A DNA stretch of 64,000 bases from Anabaena azotica FACHB-119 (GCF_014697625.1 NZ_JACJSG010000008.1:147670-211669); one strand, 5' to 3'. Positions 51,809 through 62,172 are shown, counted from the stretch's first letter. Notes: a model not told the origin generated them from the sequence alone. Translations and numbers: made by a program.

Positions 51809-52883
51809 TTTTTTGAGCTATTTTTATTATGTATTGATCATAAATACGTTGAGCAGTTTCTCTTAATCGACTATTACCACTCCAAACTAACTCTGCATGA
51901 ATTAATAATGGATGAGCAAGATTATTTTCCCATCGTCCAAAATTATTGTTTAGCTTATTGTCTTGACCAAAACATTGAAGCAAGACAACACTCCCTTCAG
52001 CATCAGGCTTCAATTTTAAATCGACTAATATCTGACGTTCATTGATGTTTTTCTTTACATGAAGAGTTACACTAATAGGATGAAGATATTCAGTCATTAT
52101 TGAGGCAGCCAGTTCACCACCAATTAAGTAACCGTATAAATTTTTATCCTGGCGGATTCCATCTGCAACGTCCCAGAAGTTGCGTTTTCCAATAGGGCTA
52201 AATGTACCGAGCAGTAATTTTGCACGTAACTCTTCAGCATAGCCTAACTCCCATCGCTCAAGAAGTTTGACATAATCAACAATTTCATATCCTTCACGTT
52301 TATGTCTAATATAATTTAATTCTTCAAGTTTTTTAATTGTATTTTTTACTGTTTTGGGAGTCACACCGGAAATATCCGCAATTTTTTCATCGTAATCATT
52401 ATGTAACGAAAGAATTTCTGGTTGTTGAAGCAAAGCATACATGACTTGTAAAGCGGCAGCAGTCAGTACTAAAGATTTATTTATATCCTGTTTTGAAACT
52501 TCATTGCGTACAAAAACATAAATTTCTGGACTATTGAGATAAATGTTTCCCCCAATATCAATAAATTCAATATTTTTCTTTAAAAGCTGCTCGACAACTA
52601 AACCAGATAAATTACGTGTAACAAGTAAAGCTCTTTGCCCAGGTTTTAGTCTTTGACGTAAATTTGTAAAATATTCTGCAACTTGTTCAAATGAATCTAA
52701 AGTAATTCCAGTTTTAATTTCACATACATAGTTTACACTTTTATGAGCGTTTTCAATTATTAACTGGCCATCCGCCAAAACATTGCTAGAAACATAAGGC
52801 TCTGCTTGAATAGTCACCTGAATATTAGGCAATGATTCAAGGTACGTAAGACATTTTTGGAACAGTGGGTTTTTGGGAATCAT
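51795..52883 (-). CDS. AbiEi-family antitoxin-like transcription regulator
   Basis: The 362-aa protein has an N-terminal nuclease-like segment (NYVCEIKTGITLDSFEQVAE, QRALLVTRNLSGLVVEQLLK, IEFIDIGGNIYL), a winged helix-turn-helix (KIADISGVTPKTVKNTIKKL, EELNYIRHKREG) and a C-terminal AbiEi-type domain with GYLIGGELAA. In AbiE type IV systems such a protein represses its own operon and blocks the toxin without direct binding. It overlaps the toxin-like gene by 14 bases. The next gene upstream (52978) is divergent, so the promoter lies in the 94-base spacer. Confidence 0.8.
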   Translation of the reverse strand: MIPKNPLFQKCLTYLESLPNIQVTIQAEPYVSSNVLADGQLIIENAHKSVNYVCEIKTGITLDSFEQVAEYFTNLRQRLKPGQRALLVTRNLSGLVVEQLLKKNIEFIDIGGNIYLNSPEIYVFVRNEVSKQDINKSLVLTAAALQVMYALLQQPEILSLHNDYDEKIADISGVTPKTVKNTIKKLEELNYIRHKREGYEIVDYVKLLERWELGYAEELRAKLLLGTFSPIGKRNFWDVADGIRQDKNLYGYLIGGELAASIMTEYLHPISVTLHVKKNINERQILVDLKLKPDAEGSVVLLQCFGQDNKLNNNFGRWENNLAHPLLIHAELVWSGNSRLRETAQRIYDQYIIKIAQKNAHF

Positions 52884-52977
52884 GAACTATCACCCCACTT
52901 AACAGCATAGAATTTTATTATAACTCTTGATGAACATTGAGTTTTAACTGGAACAGGAAAAATAAAAGTAGAATGCT

Positions 52978-55638
52978 ATGAGCAAAAACCTCACCCAAGA
53001 AGAAATTAGATTAGAAGCAGCCCTAACTCATAAAGCCCATTGGCGGAGGTGGGGGCCATATTTGAGCGATCGCCAGTGGGGAACGGTGCGCGAAGATTAC
53101 AGCTATAATGGGACTGCGTGGGACTATTTCACCCATGATCAAGCTCGTTCTCGTGCTTATCGTTGGGGTGAGGATGGGTTATTAGGGATTTGTGATAATC
53201 ATCAACGGCTTTGTTTTGCGATCGCACTTTGGAATGGTGAAGATTCTATCCTCAAAGAAAGACTCTTCGGTTTAACAGGAACTGAAGGTAATCACGGGGA
53301 AGATGTTAAAGAATATTACTTTTATTTAGATAACACCCCCACTCATTCCTACATGAAGGCGCTATATAAATATCCTCATCAAGCCTTCCCCTACTCCCAA
53401 TTAGTAACAGAAAATCAACAGCGTAGTCGTAAAGAAATAGAATTTGAATTGTTAGATACAGGTATATTTGATGGGAACAAATATTTTGATGTATTTGTTG
53501 AATATGCCAAGAATAATGCTGAAGATATTCTCATCCAAATTACAGTAGTTAACCGGGGAGCCGAAGCAAAAAAACTGCATTTATTACCTACTCTTTGGTT
53601 TCGCAATACTTGGTGTTGGCATGGAGATACAAATAAACCTGTTTTACAAGAAGTAATTACAGATAATGGCTTTCACACAATAGTAGCATTTCATGAAACT
53701 CTAGGTAAAAGATGGTTATACTGCCAGCAAGCAAAGGAACTCCTATTTACAGAAAACGAAACAAATCATCAGCGCTTATTTAATACTCCTAATACATCTA
53801 TTTATGTTAAGGATGGGATTAATAACTATATTGTAAATGGTCAAAAATCAGCAGTAAACCCTGATAAAGTGGGGACAAAAGCATCTGTTAATTATGTGTT
53901 GACAGTTGGTGCTGGGGAAACGAAAGTCATCAAATTAAGACTTTGTGATGTACCTAATTTAACTAACCCATTTAATCAAGAGTTTGATGTAATATTTAGC
54001 CAGCGTCAACGGGAAGCCGATGAATTTTATCACCGTATTACTCCATTTAACTTAAGTGAAGATATGCGGAATGTGCAGCGTCAAGCATTTGCAGGAATGC
54101 TGTGGAGTAAGCAATATTATCATTACATTATCGAGGATTGGCTAAAAGGAGATACCCACACACCAACCCCACCTCCAGAACGTCAAAATGGCAGAAATAA
54201 AGAATGGTTTCATCTCTACAATGAAGACATTCTTTCTATGCCTGATAAATGGGAATATCCCTGGTTTGCTGCTTGGGATTTAGCATTTCATACCATCCCC
54301 TTAGCAATGATTGACACTGATTTTGCTAAATACCAATTGGATGTTTTAACGCGGGAATGGTATATGCACCCCAATGGTCAAATTCCTGCTTATGAATGGG
54401 CATTTAGTGATGTTAATCCCCCCGTTCATGCTTGGGCAACTTGGCGCGTTTACAAGATTGAACAGAAGATGTATGGACGAGCAGACAGACAGTTTTTAGA
54501 AAGAGTATTTCAAAAGCTGATGCTCAATTTTACATGGTGGGTAAATCGCAAAGATAATCAAGGTAATAACGTCTTCCAAGGCGGGTTTTTAGGATTAGAT
54601 AACATTGGTGTATTTGATAGGAGCGCAGCTTTACCTACAGGTGGGCATATTGACCAATCTGATGGGACAAGTTGGATGGGAATGTATTGTTTAAATATGT
54701 TAGCTATTTCTCTAGAATTAGCTAAGACTAATCCTGTTTATGAAGACATAGCTAGTAAGTTCTTTGAGCATTTTCTGTACATAGCTGATGCTATGAATAA
54801 AATTGGGGAAATGGAAGCTAGTTTATGGGATGAAGCAGATGGTTTCTACTACGATGTGCTGCATCTACCAGAACGGCAGATTACATTAAAAGTGCGCTCA
54901 ATAGTTGGATTAATTCCTCTATTTGCTATTGAAACTATTGAACCAGACACATTAAAAATGCTTCCTGGTTTTAAAAAGCGGCTGGAGTGGTTTATTAAAA
55001 ACCGTCCAGATTTACGGCAGAATGTTGCTTGTATGGAAACTCAAGGAGTTGGTGCTAGAAGGTTACTGGCTATAGTTCCAGGGGATAAGTTAAGAAGTAT
55101 TCTGCAAAAAATGCTCGATGAAAGTGAGTTTTTTAGTCCCTATGGTGTTCGCGCTCTTTCTCGCTTTCATGCGGAACATCCATATACTTTTGATGTCAAC
55201 GGTTGTCAATTTCGTGTAGATTATGAGCCGGCTGAATCTAGTAGTAGTTTATTTGGGGGTAATTCTAACTGGCGGGGGCCTATTTGGTTTCCCGTGAATT
55301 TTCTCCTAATAGAATCTCTGCAAAAGTTTCATTATTATCTAGGGGATGATTTTCAACTAGAATGTCCTACGGGTTCTGGTAAAATGATGAATCTCTGGGA
55401 AGTAGCAGCAGAATTATCTCAAAGGTTAACTAGCATTTTCTTGAAGGATGCTGTTGGTAAACGTCCTGTTTATGGGGGAACACAAAAGTTTCAAAATGAC
55501 CCGCATTGGCAAGAGTTGATTTTATTTTATGAATACTTTCATGGTGATAATGGGGCGGGAATTGGTGCAAGTCATCAAACAGGGTGGACTGGTTTAGTTG
55601 CTAAATTGATTCAGCAATTTGGTGAGTATGAAGTGTAG
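52978..55638 (+). CDS. GH63-type glycosidase
   Basis: The 886-aa protein is an (alpha/alpha)6-barrel enzyme of the glycoside hydrolase 63 type (mannosyl-oligosaccharide or bacterial glucosidase and mannosylglycerate hydrolase group). The N-terminal beta-domain covers about 1-330; the barrel contains [64 protein letters not shown] and [15 protein letters not shown], the usual acid/base regions. There is no signal peptide, so it acts in the cytoplasm, probably on a glucosyl or mannosyl solute or oligosaccharide. The gene is divergent from the AbiE pair and has no neighbours in an operon. Confidence 0.88.
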   Translation: MSKNLTQEEIRLEAALTHKAHWRRWGPYLSDRQWGTVREDYSYNGTAWDYFTHDQARSRAYRWGEDGLLGICDNHQRLCFAIALWNGEDSILKERLFGLTGTEGNHGEDVKEYYFYLDNTPTHSYMKALYKYPHQAFPYSQLVTENQQRSRKEIEFELLDTGIFDGNKYFDVFVEYAKNNAEDILIQITVVNRGAEAKKLHLLPTLWFRNTWCWHGDTNKPVLQEVITDNGFHTIVAFHETLGKRWLYCQQAKELLFTENETNHQRLFNTPNTSIYVKDGINNYIVNGQKSAVNPDKVGTKASVNYVLTVGAGETKVIKLRLCDVPNLTNPFNQEFDVIFSQRQREADEFYHRITPFNLSEDMRNVQRQAFAGMLWSKQYYHYIIEDWLKGDTHTPTPPPERQNGRNKEWFHLYNEDILSMPDKWEYPWFAAWDLAFHTIPLAMIDTDFAKYQLDVLTREWYMHPNGQIPAYEWAFSDVNPPVHAWATWRVYKIEQKMYGRADRQFLERVFQKLMLNFTWWVNRKDNQGNNVFQGGFLGLDNIGVFDRSAALPTGGHIDQSDGTSWMGMYCLNMLAISLELAKTNPVYEDIASKFFEHFLYIADAMNKIGEMEASLWDEADGFYYDVLHLPERQITLKVRSIVGLIPLFAIETIEPDTLKMLPGFKKRLEWFIKNRPDLRQNVACMETQGVGARRLLAIVPGDKLRSILQKMLDESEFFSPYGVRALSRFHAEHPYTFDVNGCQFRVDYEPAESSSSLFGGNSNWRGPIWFPVNFLLIESLQKFHYYLGDDFQLECPTGSGKMMNLWEVAAELSQRLTSIFLKDAVGKRPVYGGTQKFQNDPHWQELILFYEYFHGDNGAGIGASHQTGWTGLVAKLIQQFGEYEV

Positions 55639-55717
55639 CAGCAGGAAGTTGCTAAAAAGTAAATCAATTCTGTAGGTTGGGTTGGGCGATCGCACCACCC
55701 AACAAGTTAACATATTA

Positions 55718-55825
55718 GACTTCTTGCATAAATCTTTTTTTGTCTCACGCATTCGCGTAGCGTCTCGTAGAGAAGGCGCAAAAACGCAAAGAAAAGAACG
55801 CTAAGAACGACTTTTGCAAGAGGTC
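55718..55825. mobile_element. MITE-like element with TA target duplication
   Basis: Inverted ends gacttcttgcataaat and acttttgcaagaggtc match at about 13 of 16 positions and are flanked by TA on each side (55716-55717, 55826-55827). It is non-coding. It lies in the 381-base spacer between the GH63 gene and the two-component pair; the rest of that spacer is AT-rich without recognised features. Confidence 0.6.
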
Positions 55826-56019
55826 TATTGAATATATTTGCCTAAAATTAACAGACGATAATTAGGATAGTAGCAGAAAGGTCTTTCAGCGAAAGCTCTA
55901 GTTATACTCAGGAAAAACTCATCTTTCTCACAAAAATATATATTAAAGTGAAATTATCTCAATTTTAAACTTAATTGACGAGATGAAATTACTTAAATGT
56001 GTACAGATGAGCCATTCTC

Positions 56020-57147
56020 ATGAATTTAGTAAACCTGTTAAAAAGACAATTAGCTAAGGTTCCTTTAGTAAAAATTAATCCCTCTTCACTACAATTTCGG
56101 TTGACTGCGGGAATCATCATTATTTTTACTCTTAGTTATAGTAGTTTTACTATTTGGCTAGATTGGGAAATCAAAAAATTTTTCATGGTAACTTTTCAAG
56201 AGTATGGTATCTCTTACGATGATCCCAAGCTGTCAATACTGATGCAAAATGTGAAAACTGTGAGTTTGTTTGTAGTGGCTATCACTATAACGATCGCCCA
56301 TTTACTAGTCAAGCGATCGCTCTTACCATTACAACAGATGAATCAATGGGCAGCAACCTATGCACAAGAATTGACACCCTATCAGCCAAAGTTAACTGGA
56401 ACACTCAGTGAAGTGAAAGCGATCGCCAAAACCTGGAATGATTTACTCATCAGGCTTACCGATGTTAGAGAACAGCAGCGACAGTTTACCAACGACATCG
56501 CCCACGAGTTACGCTCACCCCTGAGTATGGTTTATGCTTATCTGCAAAGAAGCTTGCAACGTAGTCATAACTTAGCCGACTCGCAAAAAGAAGCTTTAAC
56601 AATGGCAGTTGCAGATGCAGAACGCATGACGCATATATTACAAGATTTACTCGATTTAGCAAGAGCCGGTAGCAGTGCCATGCCTTTGCAAACTGAACAA
56701 CTAATCATCAATGATGTGATTGCAGACATGGCACAGATGAGCGAAAAATTTGAGTACCGGGCAATTCTCTTGGAACTCGCTCCATTTCCGATCAAAGCTA
56801 AAGCAGATCGCACCCAGCTAATGCAGATATTAAATCATTTAATTGACAATGCAGTTAAACACTCAAATATAGATGAGCCAATTACTTTACAGCTAACTCA
56901 GGCTGATAATTGGGCAGTTATTCAAGTTATTGATCATGGTTGTGGCATTCCTTTGGCGGAACAGTCGCGGATTTTTGAACCCTTTTACCGCGTAGATACA
57001 TCTCGTACCCGCGCAACTGGCGGGACAGGCTTGGGTTTATCCATAGTCAAACGCCTAGTGGAACGCATGGGGGGACAGGTGGGGGTTCGCTCAGAACCAG
57101 GCTATGGCAGCACTTTTATTCTCAAATTACCAGCGTTAGGCGTGTAA
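56020..57147 (+). CDS. Two-component sensor histidine kinase
   Basis: The 375-aa kinase has TM1 (about 28-47) and TM2 (about 81-97) with a short periplasmic loop of about 33 residues, a HAMP-like linker, the H-box NDIAHELRSPLS (His162), N-box LNHLIDNAVKHS, G1 VIDHGCGIP and G2 GTGLGLSIVKRL. A short loop suggests it senses the membrane, a small ligand or a partner protein. The response regulator gene starts three bases after its stop, so they form a pair. The type resembles RppA/RppB and NrsR/S-like cyanobacterial systems, but the stimulus cannot be read. Confidence 0.93.
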   Translation: MNLVNLLKRQLAKVPLVKINPSSLQFRLTAGIIIIFTLSYSSFTIWLDWEIKKFFMVTFQEYGISYDDPKLSILMQNVKTVSLFVVAITITIAHLLVKRSLLPLQQMNQWAATYAQELTPYQPKLTGTLSEVKAIAKTWNDLLIRLTDVREQQRQFTNDIAHELRSPLSMVYAYLQRSLQRSHNLADSQKEALTMAVADAERMTHILQDLLDLARAGSSAMPLQTEQLIINDVIADMAQMSEKFEYRAILLELAPFPIKAKADRTQLMQILNHLIDNAVKHSNIDEPITLQLTQADNWAVIQVIDHGCGIPLAEQSRIFEPFYRVDTSRTRATGGTGLGLSIVKRLVERMGGQVGVRSEPGYGSTFILKLPALGV

Positions 57148-57150
57148 ATT

Positions 57151-57825
57151 ATGACTGCACATATTCTGCTTGTAGAAGATGAAGTTAAACTAGCGCGATT
57201 TGTGGAATTAGAACTGAGTAGTGAAGGTTATCAGGTAAGCGTAGCTCATGACGGTATTACAGGTTTAACCTTGGCGCGGGAATTAACCCTAGATTTAGCC
57301 ATTCTCGATTGGATGTTACCAGGATTGACAGGTGTAGAACTTTGTCGCCGCTTGCGGGCTACTGGAAACAAAGTGCCTGTGATATTATTGACAGCCAAAG
57401 ATGAAGTGAGCGATCGCGTGGCAGGATTAGATGCAGGAGCCGATGATTATGTAGTTAAGCCTTTTAGTATTGAAGAATTATTAGCAAGAATCCGCGCCCA
57501 TCTACGCCGGACTCAAGAAACAGATGATGATATATTACAGTTTGAAGACTTGAGTTTAAATCGCCGTACCCGTGAAGTATTTCGTGGTAAACGTGCAATT
57601 GAATTAACAGCAAAAGAGTTTGACTTATTAGAATATCTACTTTCACACCCGCGACAAGTTTTTACTAGAGACCAAATTTTAGAAAAAGTTTGGGGTTACG
57701 ATTTTATGGGCGATTCTAATATAATTGAAGTTTATGTTCGTTATTTACGGCTGAAGTTGGAAGAAAATAACGAGAAACGTTTAGTGCATACAGTCCGTAG
57801 TGTAGGTTATGTGCTACGGGAGTGA
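57151..57825 (+). CDS. OmpR-type response regulator
   Basis: The 224-aa protein has a receiver domain with acidic Glu9-Asp10, phospho-acceptor Asp53 (LAILDWMLPG) and Lys in LLTAKDEVSDR. A winged-helix DNA-binding domain follows (LSLNRRTREVFRGKRAIELTAKEFDLLEYL in outline, ending VHTVRSVGYVLRE). It should be phosphorylated by the kinase encoded just upstream and then bind promoters. It is followed by an acetyltransferase gene after 34 bases on the same strand, which may be part of the operon. Confidence 0.95.
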   Translation: MTAHILLVEDEVKLARFVELELSSEGYQVSVAHDGITGLTLARELTLDLAILDWMLPGLTGVELCRRLRATGNKVPVILLTAKDEVSDRVAGLDAGADDYVVKPFSIEELLARIRAHLRRTQETDDDILQFEDLSLNRRTREVFRGKRAIELTAKEFDLLEYLLSHPRQVFTRDQILEKVWGYDFMGDSNIIEVYVRYLRLKLEENNEKRLVHTVRSVGYVLRE

Positions 57826-57859
57826 ATATAAGAATACTATTTATTTTTAAGGCAAATAT

Positions 57860-58318
57860 ATGATACAGATTAACTTTAAATCCGCCGACAATAATGACAT
57901 TGAATTACTCCTAAACTTGATGCAGAAACTGTATGCAGTAGACAATAGCCTTACTTTTAATACTGTTCTTGCACGTCAGGCGTTAATTCAACTGCTGAGT
58001 GATGAATCTCTGGGGAGAATCTGGTTAATTCAATACCAGAATCAAGCCATTGGTTATGTCATTCTCACACTGAGTTATAGCTTAGAATATGGAGGACGCG
58101 ATGCTTTTATTGATGAAATTTACATCGATTCTGCCTTCCAAGGTCAAGGTATAGGCAAGCAAACAATCAAGTTTCTAGAAGAGGTTTGCATCTCTCTCAA
58201 TGTTAAAGCATTACATCTTGAAGTTGAACGAGAAAATACTTCCGCCCAAGGTTTTTACCGCCAAGTTGGATTTACAGATCATAATCGTTATTTGATGACA
58301 AAATATTTAAATAAGTAA
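57860..58318 (+). CDS. GNAT-family N-acetyltransferase
   Basis: The 152-aa protein shows the acetyl-CoA-binding loop in IYIDSAFQGQGIGKQTIKFLEE and the C-terminal LEVERENTSAQGFYRQVGFTD typical of GNAT enzymes. The N-terminal half (ADNNDIELLLNLMQKLYAVD) is family-like. The acceptor is unknown. It follows the response regulator gene after 34 bases, so co-transcription is possible, and it is followed by a palindromic repeat. Confidence 0.9.
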   Translation: MIQINFKSADNNDIELLLNLMQKLYAVDNSLTFNTVLARQALIQLLSDESLGRIWLIQYQNQAIGYVILTLSYSLEYGGRDAFIDEIYIDSAFQGQGIGKQTIKFLEEVCISLNVKALHLEVERENTSAQGFYRQVGFTDHNRYLMTKYLNK

Positions 58319-58375
58319 GCGGTCGAAAATAAATCAACATATGTTAAGTAATGTAAAGTTATCACGATTGATTTC

Positions 58376-58421
58376 GTAGTAAGGACTTTAGTCCTTTTTT
58401 GAGGACTGAAGTCCTTACTAC
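58376..58421. terminator. Palindrome with T-run, terminator-like
   Basis: The arm gtagtaaggactttagtcc (58376-58394) pairs with ggactgaagtccttactac (58403-58421) with one mismatch and a T-rich loop. Related half-sites occur at 35814 and 61990. It lies between convergent genes and may stop transcription from both sides. Confidence 0.5.
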
Positions 58422-58468
58422 AAACCTTGATTTATTCAGTCCGTTCTACTTATCTCAGTTAAGCTACC

Positions 58469-59272
58469 TTAAGCCAGGGTATCAGGGTCAATACCCAAAG
58501 CAAGCAACCTCTTACGCAACCGCGCATTCTCTTGTTCTACAGCTTCCGCCCGTTGACGTTCAGTTTCCGCCCGTTGACGTTCAAATTCCACAGTTTGACG
58601 TTCAAGTTCCGCCCGCTCATCACCCGTTAACAGTAAATTACCTTGTTCATCCCACCACCGCAACCAAGGTAACTCTGTATCTAAGATAAAACGACCTGGC
58701 CAAATACCCAACTCCACACCCATAGGCTCAATTGGATAATGTCCTCTACTATTAGCAGGTACTCTTTCGTAACGATTACCAATTAATTGATAAACTTCTA
58801 CAGATGCTTTTTTAACTTCATAAATACCATAGTAAGCAGGACGAATCACATTTTCGTAAATCCAAAATTTTCCTTTATAAGGAGTTTTATCCCGTTCCTC
58901 CTCTCCAGTTCCCGAAACAAATTCTAAAACAATCAATGGGGCAATTAACTCTTGCCAAAACACATAAGAACGTCGCAGTTCACCATTAAGAGTTGGAGGA
59001 ACATTAGGTACATAAAACCAATCTGGCGCTTCTGCACCTTTTTCTGGCGGATCTGTTAACCGCCAGTAGATACCAGAATCTTGACCTATACAATAATAGC
59101 CATCAGGATGAATTTCTTGTAATCGTGGCAAGATAGAATCAGTTAATAAAATACTTTGGGGATGTTCTTGGAAATTCTTGCCTCCGGCACGCTTCGCGAA
59201 CACAAAATTACCATCGGACTCTGGTAGTTGAGTGTGGTCTGGTAGAGTGAGATTATTGGTTAGGATGACCAT
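58469..59272 (-). CDS. Uma2-family (DUF820) PD-(D/E)XK endonuclease-like protein with coiled coil
   Basis: The 267-aa protein has the Uma2 nuclease core: Asp in GAEAPDWFYVPN, Glu in LIVLEFVSGTGEEERDKTPYK and the Glu-x-Lys in YGIYEVKKASVEVYQL. A C-terminal heptad-rich coiled coil (ELERQTVEFERQRAETERQR) ends ENARLRKRLLALGIDPD, as in many cyanobacterial members. These proteins are very numerous in Nostoc and have no settled role; relation to transposon or restriction nucleases is inferred. Two codon repeats in the coiled coil come from tandem DNA (cgcccgttgacgttcagttt). Confidence 0.88.
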   Translation of the reverse strand: MVILTNNLTLPDHTQLPESDGNFVFAKRAGGKNFQEHPQSILLTDSILPRLQEIHPDGYYCIGQDSGIYWRLTDPPEKGAEAPDWFYVPNVPPTLNGELRRSYVFWQELIAPLIVLEFVSGTGEEERDKTPYKGKFWIYENVIRPAYYGIYEVKKASVEVYQLIGNRYERVPANSRGHYPIEPMGVELGIWPGRFILDTELPWLRWWDEQGNLLLTGDERAELERQTVEFERQRAETERQRAEAVEQENARLRKRLLALGIDPDTLA

Positions 59273-59737
59273 CGTGTGACCTCACCGAAATCATAAGAGC
59301 GCTGATAGTAATTATAGCGATCGCCCACAATCCCCTTGTTTAAATCTGTTAACACCGATTCTATCAGAAGCCGCACTAATTGAAGAAGGCAGGGGGCAGG
59401 AGGCAGAGGGCAGGAGGAACAATTAAGAAGGGGATTCAAACCCCTCCTTAATTGAAGCCACTAAACTTTGCTACGCAACGAATTGCGCGAACGTTTTAGT
59501 GCGGCGTTTCACCTTACTCCCTCCGGTCGTGGCAGAGGACAGAAAACAGTATTCCTCCTGCCTCCTGCCTTCTGCCCTCTGCCTCTCTTGATAAATCTTG
59601 TAGAGACGTTGCATGCAACGTCTCTACAAAAACACATTACCATCAGCGTCATTGGTGCAACAGGCGACAAGATAAAACCGCGTCTTTGATAAAACTGCTT
59701 CCCCCAATATATGATAAGTGTTTAAGCGCACATGATA
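59273..59737 (+). other. Spacer with inverted repeats and palindromes
   Basis: A gcaggaggcagagggcagga tract (about 59388-59418) is mirrored by a cctcctgcctcctgccttct tract (59558-59585). Between them lies a hairpin with arms aattaagaagggg and cccctccttaatt. The gtagaga palindrome follows at 59600. No coding frame is credible. Confidence 0.6.
59600..59627. repeat. 28-bp perfect palindrome (gtagaga family), copy 3
   Basis: The half-site gtagagacgttgca is followed by its exact reverse complement. It shares the first 11 bases of each arm with the copies at 8958 and 9834. Confidence 0.8.
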
Positions 59738-60253
59738 TTACATATCTTCGCCAGCAGCATTCACAGTATAATCAGCCATTGCTTGAGTACGACGACGGCT
59801 CATTTTCTGTTCGTAAGCATCGTAAGCAATGCACATCCAAATTAAAGTCATAAACATAATATTTTTATTAAAGCTTTCTGCACCATTGGGAAACAAACTA
59901 CCTGCGGGGATAATACCAAATGCCAGAATAATGCTAAATGTCATGAGAATTAATAATAAACCTGTCCACCGCACCCAATAGTTGAGGGCAAATAACGCAC
60001 CCAAGACGATTTCTGCTAAAGGTAACAACCAAGCATAGGGAACAGCAATCAATAAAGGTAGTGGCCCCACACCTTCCCATCCAGGGGGAATTCCCGGGCC
60101 GATGATTTGCAGTTTTAGAGTTGTGACTGTTTGGTAAAAACCGTTATTGACGCTGAAATTTAAGTAGTTGGCAATACCGGAGAGGAAGAAGAACAAGCCC
60201 ATGATAATGCGATTAACTGTAACGGCTGTGCGGAGGTTGAGTAAGTAATTCAT
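59738..60253 (-). CDS. DoxX-like membrane protein
   Basis: The 171-aa protein has four predicted membrane helices (IIMGLFFFLSGIANYL; LPLLIAVPYAWLLPLAEIVL; WTGLLLILMTFSIILAFGII; NIMFMTLIWMCIAYDAY) with the DoxX-type layout. Members act in redox or respiratory membrane complexes in other bacteria. The C-terminus is cytoplasmic and polar (QKMSRRRTQAMADYT). It is located near a type II NADH dehydrogenase gene on the same strand, 275 bases away, which fits a respiratory context without proving it. Confidence 0.75.
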   Translation of the reverse strand: MNYLLNLRTAVTVNRIIMGLFFFLSGIANYLNFSVNNGFYQTVTTLKLQIIGPGIPPGWEGVGPLPLLIAVPYAWLLPLAEIVLGALFALNYWVRWTGLLLILMTFSIILAFGIIPAGSLFPNGAESFNKNIMFMTLIWMCIAYDAYEQKMSRRRTQAMADYTVNAAGEDM

Positions 60254-60292
60254 GGTGAACTCTTCAAAAATTCAGAAAAACAACAACTGAAA

Positions 60293-60343
60293 TCTTGCAC
60301 CTTCTCAATAAGCAAGTGGTGGGCAATGCCCACCCTACGAAAT
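60293..60343. repeat. Dispersed repeat related to the 8676 element
   Basis: The sequence tgcaccttctcaataagcaa, followed by ggtgggcaatgcccaccctacgaa, matches the reverse complement of the right half of 8676-8779. Only one half is present here. Confidence 0.6.
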
Positions 60344-60356
60344 CATCAGGATTTTA

Positions 60357-60467
60357 GGCGTTGCTGAATCAGAGTATGAAATATGAAATTAGCTTTTATT
60401 TTTCTTTGTAACTTTGCGTCTTTGCGCCTTTGCGTGAGGCAAATTCATATTTTCAATCAGCAACGCC
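60357..60467. repeat. Inverted-repeat element (ggcgttgctg family), copy 2
   Basis: Ends ggcgttgctg and cagcaacgcc are perfect inverted repeats 111 bases across. The same terminal sequences occur at 5089-5169. Confidence 0.7.
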
Positions 60468-60528
60468 GGATTTTAAGCTTGGATTTTTGCAATAAGATAA
60501 TGATGCAAGATATAAAACAAGGAAAAAT

Positions 60529-61965
60529 TTATCGAGAGGGGGGTGCAAGGTAATTTAATAATGTGGGAACGCCCGTCCACATGAGACTTTGTTGAAATTG
60601 CATCGGTTGGGCAGCCCGCCAAACTAGAGGGGTGGCTAAAATTAATGCAGCTGCGGCGGTAGCAATTCCCGATAACCAAGGTGTTTGTCCTAACTGCATG
60701 GGGGTAACGGCGCGGTGACGTTGAAATAATTCGTCTGTTAACCACTCGGTGGTGACTTTGAAGTTATGGGCAGAGTTGGGTAATAGTTGTAAATATGCTC
60801 CTTGGCGAATTAGATGTCCGGGTTGTCCTTTGATTTGCACTTTGTTGAATAAGTTCGCCACGCCTTCGTTTAGTCCCAATTTCATCAAAGTACCGCGCAT
60901 TTGGATTTGTACGGGAATGGTTGGTTTAGCTTCCTTCATGCGCTTGAGATTTTGGGCGATCGCAATTCCTTGTTGATAGGCTACTTGGGCTGTGGGTGGT
61001 TGGGGATTTTCGCTATGTGTCGCACAGTCTCCCGCCGCAAAGACTTCGGGAAAATCAGATAGTTGCAATGTAGGTGTCACCAGTAACCGCCCTCGATTTT
61101 GAGCAACTGGTAAATCCATTAACAAAGGATTGGGTGCAGTTCCAGCAGTCCAAGCGATGGTTCCCGCCTGCAACATCTGTGTTTTTTCATGCTGCTGATA
61201 CTCTACACCTTCAGATGTAATTTTAGTCACAGCCGCATCAAAAAGAAAATCCACAGGAATCACCCGATTTTTCATCGCACGCTGGACAGTGCAGCGCAAA
61301 TGGCTATTAACATCACCTTTGAGAATTTCTCGACTGCGGTTAACTAGGACAATGCGAATTTCGCTACCATCACCACCCAACTCGTCATACCAGATGGGAA
61401 GTAAATCTGCTAACGTACAAGCTAGTTCAATACCAGCCGGGCCTGCACCAATGATTGCCACAGTTAGCAGCAGGCGACGATGTTCTGGGTTTGGTGTTTG
61501 CAGGGCTTGATATAACCGATGACGCAGGTGTTTGCGGAGTGCGTAGGCGTAGCCCGTCGCAGACATCGCCTCTTCCCCGGATGTAAATGGCATGGCATAT
61601 TCGGCCGCCCCAGTCGTATTAAAGTAAGTAGTTTTACTACCCAGTGCTAACACTAAGTTACCATAGTCGAACACACCACCAGAAGCTGTACAAACTCGGC
61701 GTTGAGATAAATCAATTGATTGCACCCTATCCTTGACAAAGCTAACCTTGCTACCAGCTAAGAGTTCTTGATAACGAGGACAAACTTGTTCGCTGTGTAG
61801 TTCGCCGCTTAGTAGCTCATATAACAACGGTTTGAAACTAAAGCGATCGCGCTGTTCAATTAAAATAATCGGCTGGGAGTAATTTTGCTGACTTAAATGC
61901 AAAGCTGTAAATAGTCCAGCAAAGCCACCACCCAGGATGACTGTAGGATGAAATGCTTGCTGCAT
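60529..61965 (-). CDS. Type II NADH dehydrogenase (NDH-2)
   Basis: This single-chain flavoenzyme passes electrons from NAD(P)H to quinone without pumping protons. The 478-aa protein has the FAD-binding GGGFAG (about 12-17) with Glu37-containing IILIEQRDRF, a second nucleotide-binding GAGPAG (VAIIGAGPAGIELA), FAAGDCA near the FAD tail and a C-terminal hydrophobic segment (IATAAAALILATPLVW) that can anchor it to the membrane. The start MQQAFHPTVILGG is set at 61965. Cyanobacteria usually have several ndb genes; NDH-2 proteins there are thought to act partly as redox sensors. No operon partner is seen. Confidence 0.92.
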   Translation of the reverse strand: MQQAFHPTVILGGGFAGLFTALHLSQQNYSQPIILIEQRDRFSFKPLLYELLSGELHSEQVCPRYQELLAGSKVSFVKDRVQSIDLSQRRVCTASGGVFDYGNLVLALGSKTTYFNTTGAAEYAMPFTSGEEAMSATGYAYALRKHLRHRLYQALQTPNPEHRRLLLTVAIIGAGPAGIELACTLADLLPIWYDELGGDGSEIRIVLVNRSREILKGDVNSHLRCTVQRAMKNRVIPVDFLFDAAVTKITSEGVEYQQHEKTQMLQAGTIAWTAGTAPNPLLMDLPVAQNRGRLLVTPTLQLSDFPEVFAAGDCATHSENPQPPTAQVAYQQGIAIAQNLKRMKEAKPTIPVQIQMRGTLMKLGLNEGVANLFNKVQIKGQPGHLIRQGAYLQLLPNSAHNFKVTTEWLTDELFQRHRAVTPMQLGQTPWLSGIATAAAALILATPLVWRAAQPMQFQQSLMWTGVPTLLNYLAPPSR

Positions 61966-62018
61966 AGATGTATAAGTTACTTGAGAGTTCGTAGTAAAGG
62001 CTTTAGCCTTTTCTTTAA

Positions 62019-62172
62019 CAGTGAACAGTGAACAGTAAACAGTTATCAGTTAAATACGAAGGTGAAACACCAGACCAAGTAGTGGAAGGCGTTGATGCGC
62101 TGTTACACCATACCATAAGCCTCTTCACTGATAACTGATAACTGATAACTGATAACTGATAACTGATAACTA
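62019..62172. repeat. Two STRR blocks (cagtgaa and ctgataa units)
   Basis: Heptamer units lie at 62019-62057 and 62125-62172. The second touches the stop codon of the small secreted protein gene. Confidence 0.85.

Noticed and set aside
59468..59689. 73-codon frame near the gtagaga palindrome
   Set aside because: It spans hairpins and inverted repeats and has no family-like segment.
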